33,412 nucleotides of DNA from assembly GCA_005878525.1 (NCBI GenBank), contig VBMB01000033.1:1-33412 (forward strand), in the 5' to 3' direction. This DNA is from Methanobacteriota archaeon. GTDB lineage: Archaea > Thermoplasmatota > Thermoplasmata > RBG-16-68-12. The notes beneath the pieces are model-generated. The model did not search any database and had not been told where the DNA came from. It saw only the letters and a list, made by a program, of their open reading frames with translations. A program made the position numbers and the translations under genes. Below, one piece after another: positions 1 to 8,197 of the stretch (position 1 is the first letter of the stretch; each line of letters begins with the position of its first letter).

Positions 1-1
1 C

Positions 2-1282
2 GCGATCGACCGTTCCACGGTGGACTATCTCCAAGAGGCGATCGACGAGGCCCGCGGCGGAGGCTATGCGGCCCTCATGATCCGCTTCGACACGCCCGGT
101 GGCGGGCTCGCCGAGACCGTCGCGATCGCGGAGATGTTCAACAACGCCCGCGACGTGCCGATTCTCGGATGGGTCGGACCGGTCGGCGCGCATGCTTGGA
201 GTGCGGGGACGATCTTGCTTGTGTCGACGGACCTCGCGGCGATGGCCCCCGGCACGACGATCGGGTCGGTGCAGCCCGTGGAGGTCGGTCCGGGCGGCAT
301 CGTGCCGGTCACGGACCCGAAGATCATCAACGCGGTCGTGACGGCGATCTATGAGGAGCTCGCTCTCCACAACCGCAGCACGGACCTCGCGGCGCGGTTC
401 GTGATCGACAACCTGAACCTCAACGCGACGCAGGCGCAGAGCCTCCGTGCGACGGAGCTGGTCGCCGCGAGTCCGCAGGAATTTGCGACCCTGGCGGACG
501 GACGCCGGGTGGTCGTGCAGAGCAACGCGACCGTGTACAAGGACTTCACCCTCCACACCGCAGGCGCCGAGATCGTGACGTTCAGTTCGTCCGCACGGGT
601 GCGACTCCTCGAGATCCTGTCGGACCCACTCGTCGCGTCGCTCCTGCTGATCCTCGGGATCTATCTCGTGATCTTCGGCATCTCCGCGCCGGGCCACGGG
701 GCCGAGATCGCCGGGATCATCATCCTCCTGCTGGCCCTCATCGGCCTCGGATTCAGCGTCGACCCGATCGCCCTCCTGCTGTTCATCGTCGGCGTCATCC
801 TGATCATCATCGAGATCAAGACGCCCGGATTCGCCGTGTTCGGAATCGGCGGGATCATCGCGATCGTCTTGGCAGCGGCGTTCCTCGCACCGTTGCGACC
901 GCCGCGGTTCGTCGTCTCGCCGGATTACCAGATTTTCTTCCTCGCGTCGTTCCTCATCCCGACGGGTCTCTTCGGCGGATTCCTGTTGTTCGCGATGTAC
1001 AAGGTGCAGCAGGTCCGGCACCGTGCTCCGATCGTCGGGGAGATGGTTGGGCAGCCCGCGACCGTAGTCGAGGGCCTGCGTCCCGGGGAAAAGGGCTACG
1101 TGCGGCACCGCGGGGAACTCTGGCAGGCGACGGCGGACGAGACGCTCTCGGCCGAGTCCAGAGTCTACATCCAAGGGGTGGACGGCATCGTCCTGCGAGT
1201 GTCGTCCACGCCGCCGCCCGCTCCCGCGTCCAACCTGCTGCGTCGCCGCTTCGCATTCCTCCTCCGTCGGAAGGCCGCGTGA
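2..1282 (+). CDS. NfeD-type membrane-bound serine protease (ClpP class), 5' truncated
   Basis: The reading frame is open to the left edge, with six sensible codons before the GTG at 20, so the N-terminus lies outside the window. Counting from that GTG, the first ~160 residues resemble the ClpP-like protease domain of NfeD/1510-N proteins. The motif WSAGT gives a nucleophile Ser61, and DPKI gives Lys101, matching the Ser-Lys dyad spacing of the archaeal stomatin-cleaving protease. About four hydrophobic segments follow (roughly residues 200-345). A C-terminal NfeD OB-fold domain covers about 345-400 (VGEMVGQPATVV onward). The family cleaves the C-terminus of stomatin/SPFH partners in the membrane. 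No stomatin gene is visible, but it could lie upstream of the window. The family call is secure; the biological substrate is inferred. Confidence 0.9.
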   Translation, partial: AIDRSTVDYLQEAIDEARGGGYAALMIRFDTPGGGLAETVAIAEMFNNARDVPILGWVGPVGAHAWSAGTILLVSTDLAAMAPGTTIGSVQPVEVGPGGIVPVTDPKIINAVVTAIYEELALHNRSTDLAARFVIDNLNLNATQAQSLRATELVAASPQEFATLADGRRVVVQSNATVYKDFTLHTAGAEIVTFSSSARVRLLEILSDPLVASLLLILGIYLVIFGISAPGHGAEIAGIIILLLALIGLGFSVDPIALLLFIVGVILIIIEIKTPGFAVFGIGGIIAIVLAAAFLAPLRPPRFVVSPDYQIFFLASFLIPTGLFGGFLLFAMYKVQQVRHRAPIVGEMVGQPATVVEGLRPGEKGYVRHRGELWQATADETLSAESRVYIQGVDGIVLRVSSTPPPAPASNLLRRRFAFLLRRKAA

Positions 1283-1291
1283 GGTTCCAAA

Positions 1292-1299
1292 CTCTTAAG
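1292..1299 (+). promoter_or_regulatory. TATA-like box upstream of the Rieske-like gene
   Basis: CTCTTAAG lies 33 nt before the ATG at 1325. This matches the AT-rich box in otherwise GC-rich DNA seen before many genes here, and predicts a transcript start at or within a few bases of the start codon. Confidence 0.5.
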
Positions 1300-1324
1300 G
1301 CCCGGGGGAGGTTCGCCCCGCCCA

Positions 1325-1645
1325 ATGGACACGGACGTCAATCTGTGCAAGACCGACGACGTCCCGGACGGCGGGAAGAAGCACTTCGAGATCATGGGGT
1401 ACGACATCCTCGTCGTGCGATTGGGTGACCGCTTCTTTTGCGTCGATGCCGCGTGCACGTACAAGTGGGCGATGCTCACCGACGGCCTTGTGGACCGCGA
1501 GAAGCTCTTGATTACGTGCAAGGATTGCAACGGTTCGTGGGATCTCCAGACGGGCCAGCCGAAGGAACTGCCCGCGAAGTTCCCCCTCACCGCCTATCGG
1601 ATCGAATCGGTCGCTGACGATCTGATCGTCACGTTCACGTATTGA
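1325..1645 (+). CDS. Rieske-like small protein lacking both canonical His ligands
   Basis: This 106-residue protein has the length and layout of a Rieske ferredoxin. It has a beta-rich N-terminus, a first ligand loop at residues 44-46, a second at 65-68 followed by GSWDLQTG, and a final strand YRIESVADDLIV. Canonical Rieske proteins have CxH and CxxH; here the sequence reads C44-T-Y46 and C65-K-D-C68, so the two histidines are replaced by Tyr and Cys. Cys8 and Cys39 are additional. It therefore cannot bind a normal 2Cys-2His [2Fe-2S] cluster; it may bind zinc, a different Fe-S cluster, or nothing. The ATG at 1325 is chosen because a TATA-like box sits 33 nt upstream. Fold assignment is by pattern only. 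Confidence 0.75.
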   Translation: MDTDVNLCKTDDVPDGGKKHFEIMGYDILVVRLGDRFFCVDAACTYKWAMLTDGLVDREKLLITCKDCNGSWDLQTGQPKELPAKFPLTAYRIESVADDLIVTFTY

Positions 1646-1791
1646 GACCGGCCGATCCTCGCGACGTCGGAAGAAAAGCCTTATGAGCGCGCGGTTCCTC
1701 GCGACGGACGTCCTCCAATTCCCGTGACGAACCGAGTCGGCCCGTTCGGCTTTGGCCCGCGTTCTCATCGAGCGTTGAGGCGGTGGCGACG

Positions 1792-2022
1792 ATGGCCGAC
1801 GACAAGGATCAGCAGTTCACGCGGATGTGGAACGAAGAGAACAAATCGAAGCGAGCGAAGTTCCGGAACCTCATGAAGGCGAAGCTCGATGTGCTTCACG
1901 TCGAGGTGACGGAAGAAAACGCGCGGGCGTTCTGGAACGGCCGGCTCGCGGTTCGCCAGCCCGAGCGGATCTACCAGATGCCGGAGCGGCCCGAAAGCCG
2001 ACGACCTCCACGACGCCGCTGA
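1792..2022 (+). CDS. Small basic hypothetical protein (76 aa)
   Basis: I do not recognise this family. The protein is highly charged, predicted helical over residues 1-55 (many Lys/Glu/Arg), and ends in a Pro/Arg-rich tail (PESRRPPRRR). G/C preference at third codon positions looks coding. ATG at 1792 is preferred over an in-frame GTG at 1783. A TATA-like CCTTATGA at about 1679-1686 would give a leader of ~80 nt, so promoter assignment is uncertain. It ends in a convergent arrangement with the OB-fold gene, with two hairpins in between. A nucleic-acid-binding role would be a guess from its charge only. Confidence 0.55.
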   Translation: MADDKDQQFTRMWNEENKSKRAKFRNLMKAKLDVLHVEVTEENARAFWNGRLAVRQPERIYQMPERPESRRPPRRR

Positions 2023-2064
2023 TCCGATTCGCGTAGATTCCTGCGGGTCGCTGACCTAGAAACG

Positions 2065-2082
2065 AGCAGCGATTCCGCTGCT
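2065..2082. terminator. Hairpin between convergent genes (first of two)
   Basis: AGCAGCG and CGCTGCT form a perfect 7-bp stem with a 4-nt ATTC loop, 42 nt after the stop of the small basic protein gene. There is no strong T-run directly 3' on the plus strand, so termination is inferred from position between convergent genes. Confidence 0.4.
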
Positions 2083-2102
2083 TAGCCAGAAAAATGAAAA
2101 GT

Positions 2103-2120
2103 CCTGGCCCGAGGGCCAGG
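2103..2120 (-). terminator. Stem-loop plus T-rich tract terminator for the OB-fold gene
   Basis: CCTGGCC and GGCCAGG form a perfect 7-bp stem with a 4-nt loop. Read on the minus strand it is followed by TTTTCATTTTT, and it lies 17 nt beyond the stop codon of the minus-strand gene. Archaeal termination mainly needs the U-tract, so the tract itself is the stronger evidence. Confidence 0.6.
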
Positions 2121-2137
2121 GAAATGGTGAAGGTCAA

Positions 2138-2668
2138 TCAGTACCGGCGTCGCCCGCGGTCCCGTCGGTCCCGGTCGCGGCCGCCGCTGCCGCTGCCGCC
2201 ACCGCTGCGGTTGCCGCTGAAGGTCCCGAACTCGAACTGCCGGTCTCCGCCAGTGCTTCGCTCACGTCGCTCGCCGCTGTAGCCACCGCTCCGGTAGCGC
2301 GGCTCGCGCTCGTATTCGACTGCGCTGACATCGAGCGCCGTGTTGACGTTCTCGATCATCTGCTCCGACTTCGCCATCGTGCCGTACTTCCCGACGTTCA
2401 GTCGGATGTGCCCGCGCACGAGGGTAACGTAGCCGTTGTCGATGAGGAGCGTCTCGTCCTTGTGGACACTCCCGATCTGGTCGTTCCAGAGGGTCAGGAG
2501 GACGGTCCCGGTCTCGTCGCCAACCGTCGCTTCGACGAGCTTTCTCGCTTCGCCGAATTTCGACGTGATCTCTCTCTCTTCACTCAGACTGACCACCTTG
2601 ACCAAGACATTCACTTGCTTGGAGGCGGGGGTCAAGTCTTTGACTTTCGTCATTGCCTTGTCTTCCAT
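2138..2668 (-). CDS. OB-fold single-stranded nucleic-acid-binding protein with Gly/Arg-rich tail
   Basis: Residues ~10-100 form a single OB-fold of the RPA/SOSS-B (hSSB1)/crenarchaeal SSB type. The pattern VNVLVKVVSLSEEREI, then GDETGTVLLTLWND, then GYVTLVRGHIRLNVGKYG is typical, with aromatic and basic positions for single-strand binding. Residues ~118-176 are a low-complexity Gly/Arg/Ser tail (GGGSGSGGRDRDRRDRGRRRY), reminiscent of the flexible protein-interaction tails of SSBs and of RGG RNA-binding tails. The likely role is protection of single-stranded DNA, or an RNA-chaperone function. The start is either ATG 2668 or the in-frame ATG at 2653. The leader is long if the TTTTTATA box at 2773-2780 drives it. 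Confidence 0.85.
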   Translation of the reverse strand: MEDKAMTKVKDLTPASKQVNVLVKVVSLSEEREITSKFGEARKLVEATVGDETGTVLLTLWNDQIGSVHKDETLLIDNGYVTLVRGHIRLNVGKYGTMAKSEQMIENVNTALDVSAVEYEREPRYRSGGYSGERRERSTGGDRQFEFGTFSGNRSGGGSGSGGRDRDRRDRGRRRY

Positions 2669-2772
2669 GTTCTCACTTCTGCCGACACAAGACGCCAGAG
2701 TCGCAAAGGCCGGAAAAACCGTGTCCAGTCGAATTCAGACGTTGTGGGCTGATTACGCTTACGAGACCCTCC

Positions 2773-2780
2773 TATAAAAA
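2773..2780 (-). promoter_or_regulatory. TATA-like box for the OB-fold gene
   Basis: On the minus strand this reads TTTTTATA, the most canonical TATA box in the neighbourhood. It would start transcription ~80 nt before the ATG at 2668. A weaker T-rich box around 2712-2719 is an alternative giving a shorter leader. Confidence 0.4.
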
Positions 2781-2862
2781 CATTCGGAAGCGGAGGAGCG
2801 CAACATTGTGACGGGACGCATCGGAGCTGGCCCCGAGCGAACTCCTTCGATGTCGGCACCAT

Positions 2863-2870
2863 CTTTTTAC
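2863..2870 (+). promoter_or_regulatory. TATA-like box for moaA
   Basis: CTTTTTAC lies 35 nt upstream of the moaA ATG, predicting a leader of only a few nucleotides. Confidence 0.45.
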
Positions 2871-2897
2871 CGCGACTCCACCTTCCTATGAGGGCTC

Positions 2898-3881
2898 ATG
2901 CTCGTCGACGCATTCGGACGCGAAGTCACGGACATCCGTGTCAGCGTAACGAAGCGATGTAATTTCGGATGCATCTATTGCCACGACGAAGGCCTCGGTC
3001 CGATCCTGAAGCCGCGGATGCCCCACGAGGACGAGATGTCCGTGGCCGAGATCGAGCGGCTCCTGCGCGTCGCCCGCGAGTTTGGGATCCGCTCGGTGAA
3101 ATTCACGGGCGGCGAACCGCTCATCCGGCTGGATATGGAACAGATCATCGATCGTTCGGTCCGCCAACTTCCAGACGTCTCGATGACGACGAACGGCTCG
3201 ATGCTCGCGAAACGCGCGGAGGCTCTTCGGGACGCGGGTCTGAAACGCGTCAATGTTTCGATCGATTCGCTCGATCCCGCGGCCTTCCGAGACATCCGCA
3301 AAGGCGAGCTCGCGCCGGTCCTGCGTGGCATTCAGGAAGCGCTCCGAGTGGGCCTGAAGCCCGTCAAGCTCAACATGGTCGTGTTCAAACAGACGCTCCC
3401 GCACATCCCGCGGATGATCGAGTACATCTCCGACGGCGACGGGCTCAAGCTCCAGCTCATCCAGTTCATGCCGGAGCTCGTCGGTCAACAGGATTGGATG
3501 GTCGACATTGACGCCCTCAAGAAATGGCTCGAGGACCGCGCCGACAAGGTCCTCGTCCGCGAGATGCACCACCGGCGGATCTACCTCTTCAACGGCGCCG
3601 AGGTCGAGGTCGTCGACCCGGTGTACAACGCGGAGTTCTGCATGAACTGCCACCGGATCCGCGTGACGCACCAGGGGGAACTGAAAGGGTGCCTGAACCG
3701 CAACGACGACCTGATTCCGACGCGCAGCTTGGATGACGATGGCCTGCGGCAGGCCTTCCGACAGGTCGTCGCGAACCGCGTGCCGTACTACGGCGCCTAT
3801 GTGAAGGACTTCCCTCGACGGGATCCGCACGCCGCTTTGCCGATTGAATTCCCTACGGTCTCGTCGGCGGCGGCGGGCTGA
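2898..3881 (+). CDS. moaA: GTP 3',8-cyclase MoaA (radical SAM, molybdenum cofactor synthesis)
   Basis: MoaA converts GTP to 3',8-cyclo-7,8-dihydro-GTP, the first step of molybdopterin synthesis. The radical-SAM cluster motif is C21-x3-C25-x2-C28 and is followed by the SAM-binding GGEP at 71-74. The MoaA-specific second cluster is C248-x2-C251-x13-C265, in FCMNCHRIRVTHQGELKGC. Length (327 aa) matches the family. The C-terminus reads SSAAAG rather than the GG tail of well-studied MoaA proteins. The gene stops only 18 bp before the tnpB remnant, so insertion may have altered its 3' end. The ATG at 2888 is out of frame. No other molybdenum cofactor gene is in the window. Confidence 0.92.
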   Translation: MLVDAFGREVTDIRVSVTKRCNFGCIYCHDEGLGPILKPRMPHEDEMSVAEIERLLRVAREFGIRSVKFTGGEPLIRLDMEQIIDRSVRQLPDVSMTTNGSMLAKRAEALRDAGLKRVNVSIDSLDPAAFRDIRKGELAPVLRGIQEALRVGLKPVKLNMVVFKQTLPHIPRMIEYISDGDGLKLQLIQFMPELVGQQDWMVDIDALKKWLEDRADKVLVREMHHRRIYLFNGAEVEVVDPVYNAEFCMNCHRIRVTHQGELKGCLNRNDDLIPTRSLDDDGLRQAFRQVVANRVPYYGAYVKDFPRRDPHAALPIEFPTVSSAAAG

Positions 3882-3899
3882 GCCTTCGGTCAGGTTCTG

Positions 3900-5092
3900 T
3901 CACAAATCGGGTGATGGAATCATCCCCGTCTGCGACTCCACTCCGCTCGGCTCCTCCCTTGCGCCTGTCGGCAACGCCGACAGGTCGTAGAGGGGAATCA
4001 CCACATCACGGCGGAGGGCACCGGGCTGGAACCGTACCGCCCTTGCCAAGGCCTCGTTCGAGGCCAAGGCGGTTTTCAGGATGTTCAGGCCTGCGTTGAT
4101 CTGCCGGTCCATCTCCCAGTCGCACATCAAACACACGAACACCTTGCCCACCCTATCTCGGCGCCGGGCGCCACACACTGGGCAGGTCTTGCTGGTCCAC
4201 GCGGGGTTCACTTTGATGATTGGCACACCTTCGAGGGCGGCTTTGTACTCGATCTGACGACGGATCATAGAACGAGGCCAGGAGGAGAGGCAGCGGTTCA
4301 TCCGACGGGAAACGCCTCCCGCACGGTGGAGGGTGAGGTCCTCCAAGACAATCGCGGCCCGCGCCTCGGTCGCGAGTCGCACGAGGCCCTTGGAGACCCG
4401 ATGGAGCCGCTGGCGGACGCGTTGCCGTTCCCTCCGACCCTCGCGGTCGAGGAGCCGTCGAGCGACCCTCCTATCGAAGGCCTTCTTGCGGGCGAGTCTC
4501 CGTCGGCGTCGAAAGTGGATCTCCTGGATGCATCGCGCCGTGGGGCTCGTGCGGCTTCGGCGCCTCCTTCCTCAGGACGACGATAACCTTCCCCGGGACA
4601 ACCGTGAGGGATCCGAGGCCCCACGACGAGTCGCCGAGAATCGAACGGTGCCACTCGGAGAGCGGCAAAGTGCAGCTGAACTCCTTCCGTCTCCCGGATC
4701 GGGATTCCGATTCGTCCGGTCTCCCGGTCGAGCCAATAGGACTGGTTCTCCGCCTTCAACATGAGTCGACGAAGGAACGGGGTGGAGGACCGCTTTCCCT
4801 TCCTGATTCTGCGCCGATGCACCTTCAAGATGGCGAGGGCGACCTCGAACGCGGAGGGGATGTACTGCTTGTGCACCGCGTGGCGCGCGCTGAGGTCCGC
4901 GTATGCAGCCCGAGTGAGTCGCGCGCGAGATCGGATGTCTTCCCTCAGGGCGATCCGGATCGATTCGTTCACGAGGAGGCGGAATTCCGCTAGGAGCCAA
5001 CCAAGACCAGGATCCTCCGTCGTAACAGGAAAGACGAGGGCTCGGTGTGCGAGCACACTCCTCTCTAGCGAGGAGGAGGGCGTCAAAGTCAT
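3900..5092 (-). pseudogene. tnpB: Degraded IS605/IS1341-type TnpB (RNA-guided nuclease family)
   Basis: The gene is spread over three frames on the minus strand. The N-terminal piece begins at 5092 (residues through EGVQLHF). A one-base insertion in the AAA at 4667-4669 shifts into the frame of LPLSEWHRSILGDSSW and VRKEAPK-like sequence. A second frame change, with about 25 residues apparently missing near 4520-4560, leads to RLARKKAFDRR and then the C-terminal piece. The missing stretch should carry the first RuvC Asp. The second acidic site (IVLEDL), the zinc finger (CPVCG...CLMCD) and the third Asp (DRQINAG) survive. No tnpA is nearby. The element is therefore inactive as read. Confidence 0.85.
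3964..3984 (-). other. Strong hairpin in the 3' end of tnpB (possible guide-RNA or element-end structure)
   Basis: CCTGTCGGC and GCCGACAGG form a perfect 9-bp stem with a 3-nt loop within the last ~30 codons of the tnpB remnant. In IS605-family elements the omega/reRNA overlaps the 3' end of tnpB, so this may be part of that RNA or a right-end structure. Function is inferred from position only. Confidence 0.35.
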
Positions 5093-5194
5093 TGAGGGAG
5101 ATGCCTGAATGTGAAAATCCGGACTCGGGAGGAATGAGAAGTGGGCTACAGTGCTGGCCGTCGTTCATCACCTGAGTTCCCTCCGGTCAGAATC

Positions 5195-5202
5195 CTCAAA
5201 TA
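5195..5202 (+). promoter_or_regulatory. TATA-like box for the NCS1 permease
   Basis: CTCAAATA lies 31 nt before the GTG at 5226, supporting that GTG as a near-leaderless start rather than the longer frame beginning at 5151. Confidence 0.4.
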
Positions 5203-5225
5203 GCCCTGCGGAATGCGTCGCGCGC

Positions 5226-6728
5226 GTGAAGGTTTTCAGGGGCCTCGACGTCATCGTCGCCGAGTACAAGGCGACCGACCAGGTACCGACCGAGGCCCGC
5301 GCCTTTAGCGGGTGGGATCAGTTCGCTCTCTGGTTCGCCGCCGCTTCGTTGCCGGCGGCGTGGCTGTACGGCGGCTACATGACCGGCGCGTACGGGCTCC
5401 CCGGCGCGTTCGCGCTGATCTTCCTCGTCTCCACGCTCACGTTCATCCCGTGGGCCCTCATCGGCTACATCGCGGCGGACAAGGGAGCGTCCTCCGTGTC
5501 CCTGCTCCGACCCGCGTTCGGCCTGCGGGGGAGCAAACTGCCCTCCGTCTTCTACCTGTTTTTCGGGTACGGTTGGGCCGCGGTGAATGTCTTCATCGCC
5601 GCGATCTCCGCATCGTTCATTTTCAACTTGACCCTCGGCTGGCCCGATGCGTTCCACACCCCCGCGGGCTCCCCGATCAATTACTATCTCATCCCGTCGA
5701 TTCTCCTCATCTGCTTTCTGCAAGGGTTCTTCGCGACCGCGGGTCACCGGGCGATTCGATATCTGAACTGGGTCTCCACGGTCGCGCTCGTCGCCTTGGG
5801 CGCATACGCGTCGTATATCGTGTTGAAGGACTTCGACTTCGGACAGCTCTGGGCCTGGCGGCCCGCGCGCCCTCTCTCGTTTACGTTCACGGCTGGGGCC
5901 CTCGGAAGCGGATTCACGTACACCCTCACGTTCCCGCTCCTGCTCGACCTGCTCATCGCGTACAACTGGACGTGGGAGTTCATCGGCGACTTCAGCCGTT
6001 TCGCGCGATCCAAGAAAGCCGGGACGTGGGGTCCGTTCGCGGGCGCGTCCCTGGCGCAGTACTGGTTCTTCTCGGTCGGCGCCTTGATGACGGTCGCATT
6101 CCTGGTGACCGCGCCCGCCGGCTCCGTCAACTTCGCGGCGATTTCGGACCCGAGTTACAAGGCCACCCAGCTCGGGTTCGGCCTCGGGGCGTATCTGATC
6201 ATCCTGTTCGCGACCATTTCCACGAACGCGGGAAACATCTACGCATCCGCGCTCGGCATCACGAACATCGCGACCCGATGGAAGACGTCGATGCGGAGGC
6301 TCCTTCTCCTGTCCGCTTTGATCGTCGTCCCGCTCGCGCTCCTTCCGCTCTTCGAGACGAACTTCGTCTTCACGTACATCTTCTTCCTCGACTTCCTTGG
6401 AGCAATCGTCGTGCCTCTGTGGACTCTCACGCTCGTCGACTACTTCCTCGTCAAGGCGCGGCGCTACTCGGACGACCTCTTCGCACAGGATGGCGGCCAC
6501 TACTGGTACCGCGGCGGATGGAACTGGCCCGCGGTCGTGACCCTCCTCAGCGGAACCGCTCTGTATTGGATCATCGCGTTCGGCTTCCCGGCGCTCCGGG
6601 AAACGATTTCCGCTGCGTTGCCCACCATCGTCTTCGTCCTCGTCGTGTACTACTTCTGGGGCCGGTCCGCCTGGGAGAAACATCTCCGTGCCCTCCGGGA
6701 GGCGCGACTCGTCGAGGCGACGGGCTGA
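5226..6728 (+). CDS. NCS1-family nucleobase:cation symporter (cytosine/purine permease type)
   Basis: This ~500-residue integral membrane protein has about 12 hydrophobic segments and the NCS1 hallmarks. These are FSGWDQFALWFAAASLPAAW in the first helix, a GYIAADKGASSVSLLRPAFG loop after the second, and YNWTWEFIGDFSRFARSKK in the middle. NCS1 carriers import nucleobases, hydantoins or related compounds with Na+ or H+. The frame is open to a GTG at 5151, but the extra 25 residues look non-conserved, and the GTG at 5226 has a TATA-like box 31 nt upstream. It is followed at 100 bp by an aminotransferase and a semialdehyde dehydrogenase, suggesting a uracil/thymine or related nucleobase substrate; that is inference. 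Confidence 0.88.
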   Translation: MKVFRGLDVIVAEYKATDQVPTEARAFSGWDQFALWFAAASLPAAWLYGGYMTGAYGLPGAFALIFLVSTLTFIPWALIGYIAADKGASSVSLLRPAFGLRGSKLPSVFYLFFGYGWAAVNVFIAAISASFIFNLTLGWPDAFHTPAGSPINYYLIPSILLICFLQGFFATAGHRAIRYLNWVSTVALVALGAYASYIVLKDFDFGQLWAWRPARPLSFTFTAGALGSGFTYTLTFPLLLDLLIAYNWTWEFIGDFSRFARSKKAGTWGPFAGASLAQYWFFSVGALMTVAFLVTAPAGSVNFAAISDPSYKATQLGFGLGAYLIILFATISTNAGNIYASALGITNIATRWKTSMRRLLLLSALIVVPLALLPLFETNFVFTYIFFLDFLGAIVVPLWTLTLVDYFLVKARRYSDDLFAQDGGHYWYRGGWNWPAVVTLLSGTALYWIIAFGFPALRETISAALPTIVFVLVVYYFWGRSAWEKHLRALREARLVEATG

Positions 6729-6752
6729 TCTGACGCCGGCTGCCATAGAAAG

Positions 6753-6760
6753 CCTATATT
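6753..6760 (+). promoter_or_regulatory. TATA-like box for the aminotransferase-dehydrogenase operon
   Basis: CCTATATT lies 76 nt upstream of the ATG at 6829, predicting a leader of about 45 nt. That is longer than for most genes here. Confidence 0.45.
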
Positions 6761-6828
6761 CTATTCGTCCCATCCCTCTCCGCTAGGGCGAGCCAGAGCC
6801 ACACAGGTCTCGCACGAGCCACGTTACC

Positions 6829-8190
6829 ATGGCGAAACGCACGAGGAAGGAGCTGCGCGGGCCGAAGATCGTTTCGGTCCCACCCGGACCGAAGTCGAAA
6901 GCCGCGATGGCGCGGAAAGAGAAGTTCATCACGAACGCCGTCAAGGTCGCCCTTCCCATCGACGTCACATTCGCGGAAGGTCCCTTCGTCCAAGACGCCG
7001 ATGGCAATGTCTACGTCGACCTGGGAGGCGGGATCGGCGTCCAGACCGCGGGCCACCGTCCACCTTCGGTCATTCGTGCCGCGAAAGACGAACTGGATCG
7101 GCTGACGCACATCTCTTTCATGGTGGCGACCTACGGGCCGTACACCGACCTGGCGGCGCGCATGGCGGAGATCTGTCCGCCGGGCCTGACGAAGTCGATC
7201 TTCCTCAACTCCGGGTCCGAGGCGATCGAGAACGCCGTCAAGATCTCGCGTGCCGCGACGAAGCGGGCGTGGCTCGTCTCCTTCAAGACCGCATTCCACG
7301 GACGCACGCTCCTCGACATCAGCCTCACGGGGAAGGACAAACCGTACCGCGAAGGATTCGGTCCGCTCGTCCGTGAGGTGATCCTCGCGGACTACGCATA
7401 CCCGTACCGCGACCCGGCGGGGCTCCCGCCCGCGGAGTGCGCGAAGGCCCGCGTCGAGGAAATCGAGCGGCTCATCAACCAGACGGAAGTCGCGGGCCGC
7501 GTCGCCGCGATCCTCGCGGAGCCGGTCCAGGGCGAAGGCGGGATGATCGTCCCGCCCAAGGAGTTCTTCCCGCTCCTCCGCAAGCTGTGCGACGCCCACG
7601 GCATCGTCCTCGTGGACGACGAGGTGCAGGCGGGGATGGGTCGCACCGGGAAGCTGTGGGCGATCGAGAACTGGAACACGGTGCCGGACATCCTCGTGAG
7701 CGGCAAGGCCGTCGGAGGCGGATTGCCGTTCGGCGGGGTGACGGGGAAGCCCGCGGTCATGGACCGACCGGGACCCGGGAGCCTGGGCGGGACGTTCGGC
7801 GGCAATCCCATCGTCTGTGCGGCGGCGCTCGAAGCGATCGACGTGATTCAGAAGGCACTCCCCAAGACGAAGCGGCTGGAGTCGCTCATCCGGAAACGGT
7901 TGGACGAGATCTTCGAAGGCCACGACCGCGTGGGTGAGGTCCGCGGCATCGGCGCGATGTGGGCGCTCGAGTTCGTCAAGGACCGCCGGACGAAAGAGCC
8001 GGACGTCGAACTCGCGCGGGCCGTTCAGCTCGCTGGCCTCAAGAACGGCCTCCTGCTCCTGACCGCGGGGTTCTTCAACAACTGCGTCCGCTTGCTCCCG
8101 CCGATCAACATCCCGCTGCCGTTGATGGCGAAGGCGCTCGACCTGCTCGAAGACAGCCTCGATCTGGCTCTCGCCGGGAAAGCGTCCTGA
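6829..8190 (+). CDS. Class III PLP-dependent aminotransferase (omega/GABA/beta-alanine type)
   Basis: The 453-residue protein has the fold type I class III features. SGSEAIENAVK binds phosphate, FHGRT follows at ~157, Asp264 in VDDEVQAGMGRTGK contacts the PLP ring nitrogen, and Lys293 in VSGKAVGGGLPFGG forms the Schiff base. GGTFGGNPI is also present. Such enzymes move the amino group of 4-aminobutyrate, beta-alanine or similar omega-amino acids to a keto acid. The next gene, 7 bp downstream, is a methylmalonate/malonate-semialdehyde-type dehydrogenase, so beta-alanine to malonate semialdehyde (or 3-aminoisobutyrate to methylmalonate semialdehyde) is the best guess. Substrate cannot be read from sequence alone. 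Confidence 0.9.
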   Translation: MAKRTRKELRGPKIVSVPPGPKSKAAMARKEKFITNAVKVALPIDVTFAEGPFVQDADGNVYVDLGGGIGVQTAGHRPPSVIRAAKDELDRLTHISFMVATYGPYTDLAARMAEICPPGLTKSIFLNSGSEAIENAVKISRAATKRAWLVSFKTAFHGRTLLDISLTGKDKPYREGFGPLVREVILADYAYPYRDPAGLPPAECAKARVEEIERLINQTEVAGRVAAILAEPVQGEGGMIVPPKEFFPLLRKLCDAHGIVLVDDEVQAGMGRTGKLWAIENWNTVPDILVSGKAVGGGLPFGGVTGKPAVMDRPGPGSLGGTFGGNPIVCAAALEAIDVIQKALPKTKRLESLIRKRLDEIFEGHDRVGEVRGIGAMWALEFVKDRRTKEPDVELARAVQLAGLKNGLLLLTAGFFNNCVRLLPPINIPLPLMAKALDLLEDSLDLALAGKAS

Positions 8191-8197
8191 GGTGGAG

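Noticed and set aside
5196-6773. 525-codon open frame antisense to the NCS1 permease
   Set aside because: A product of GC-rich codon bias; the translation is low-complexity Arg/Glu/Asp with no domain, while the plus strand encodes a clear membrane carrier.
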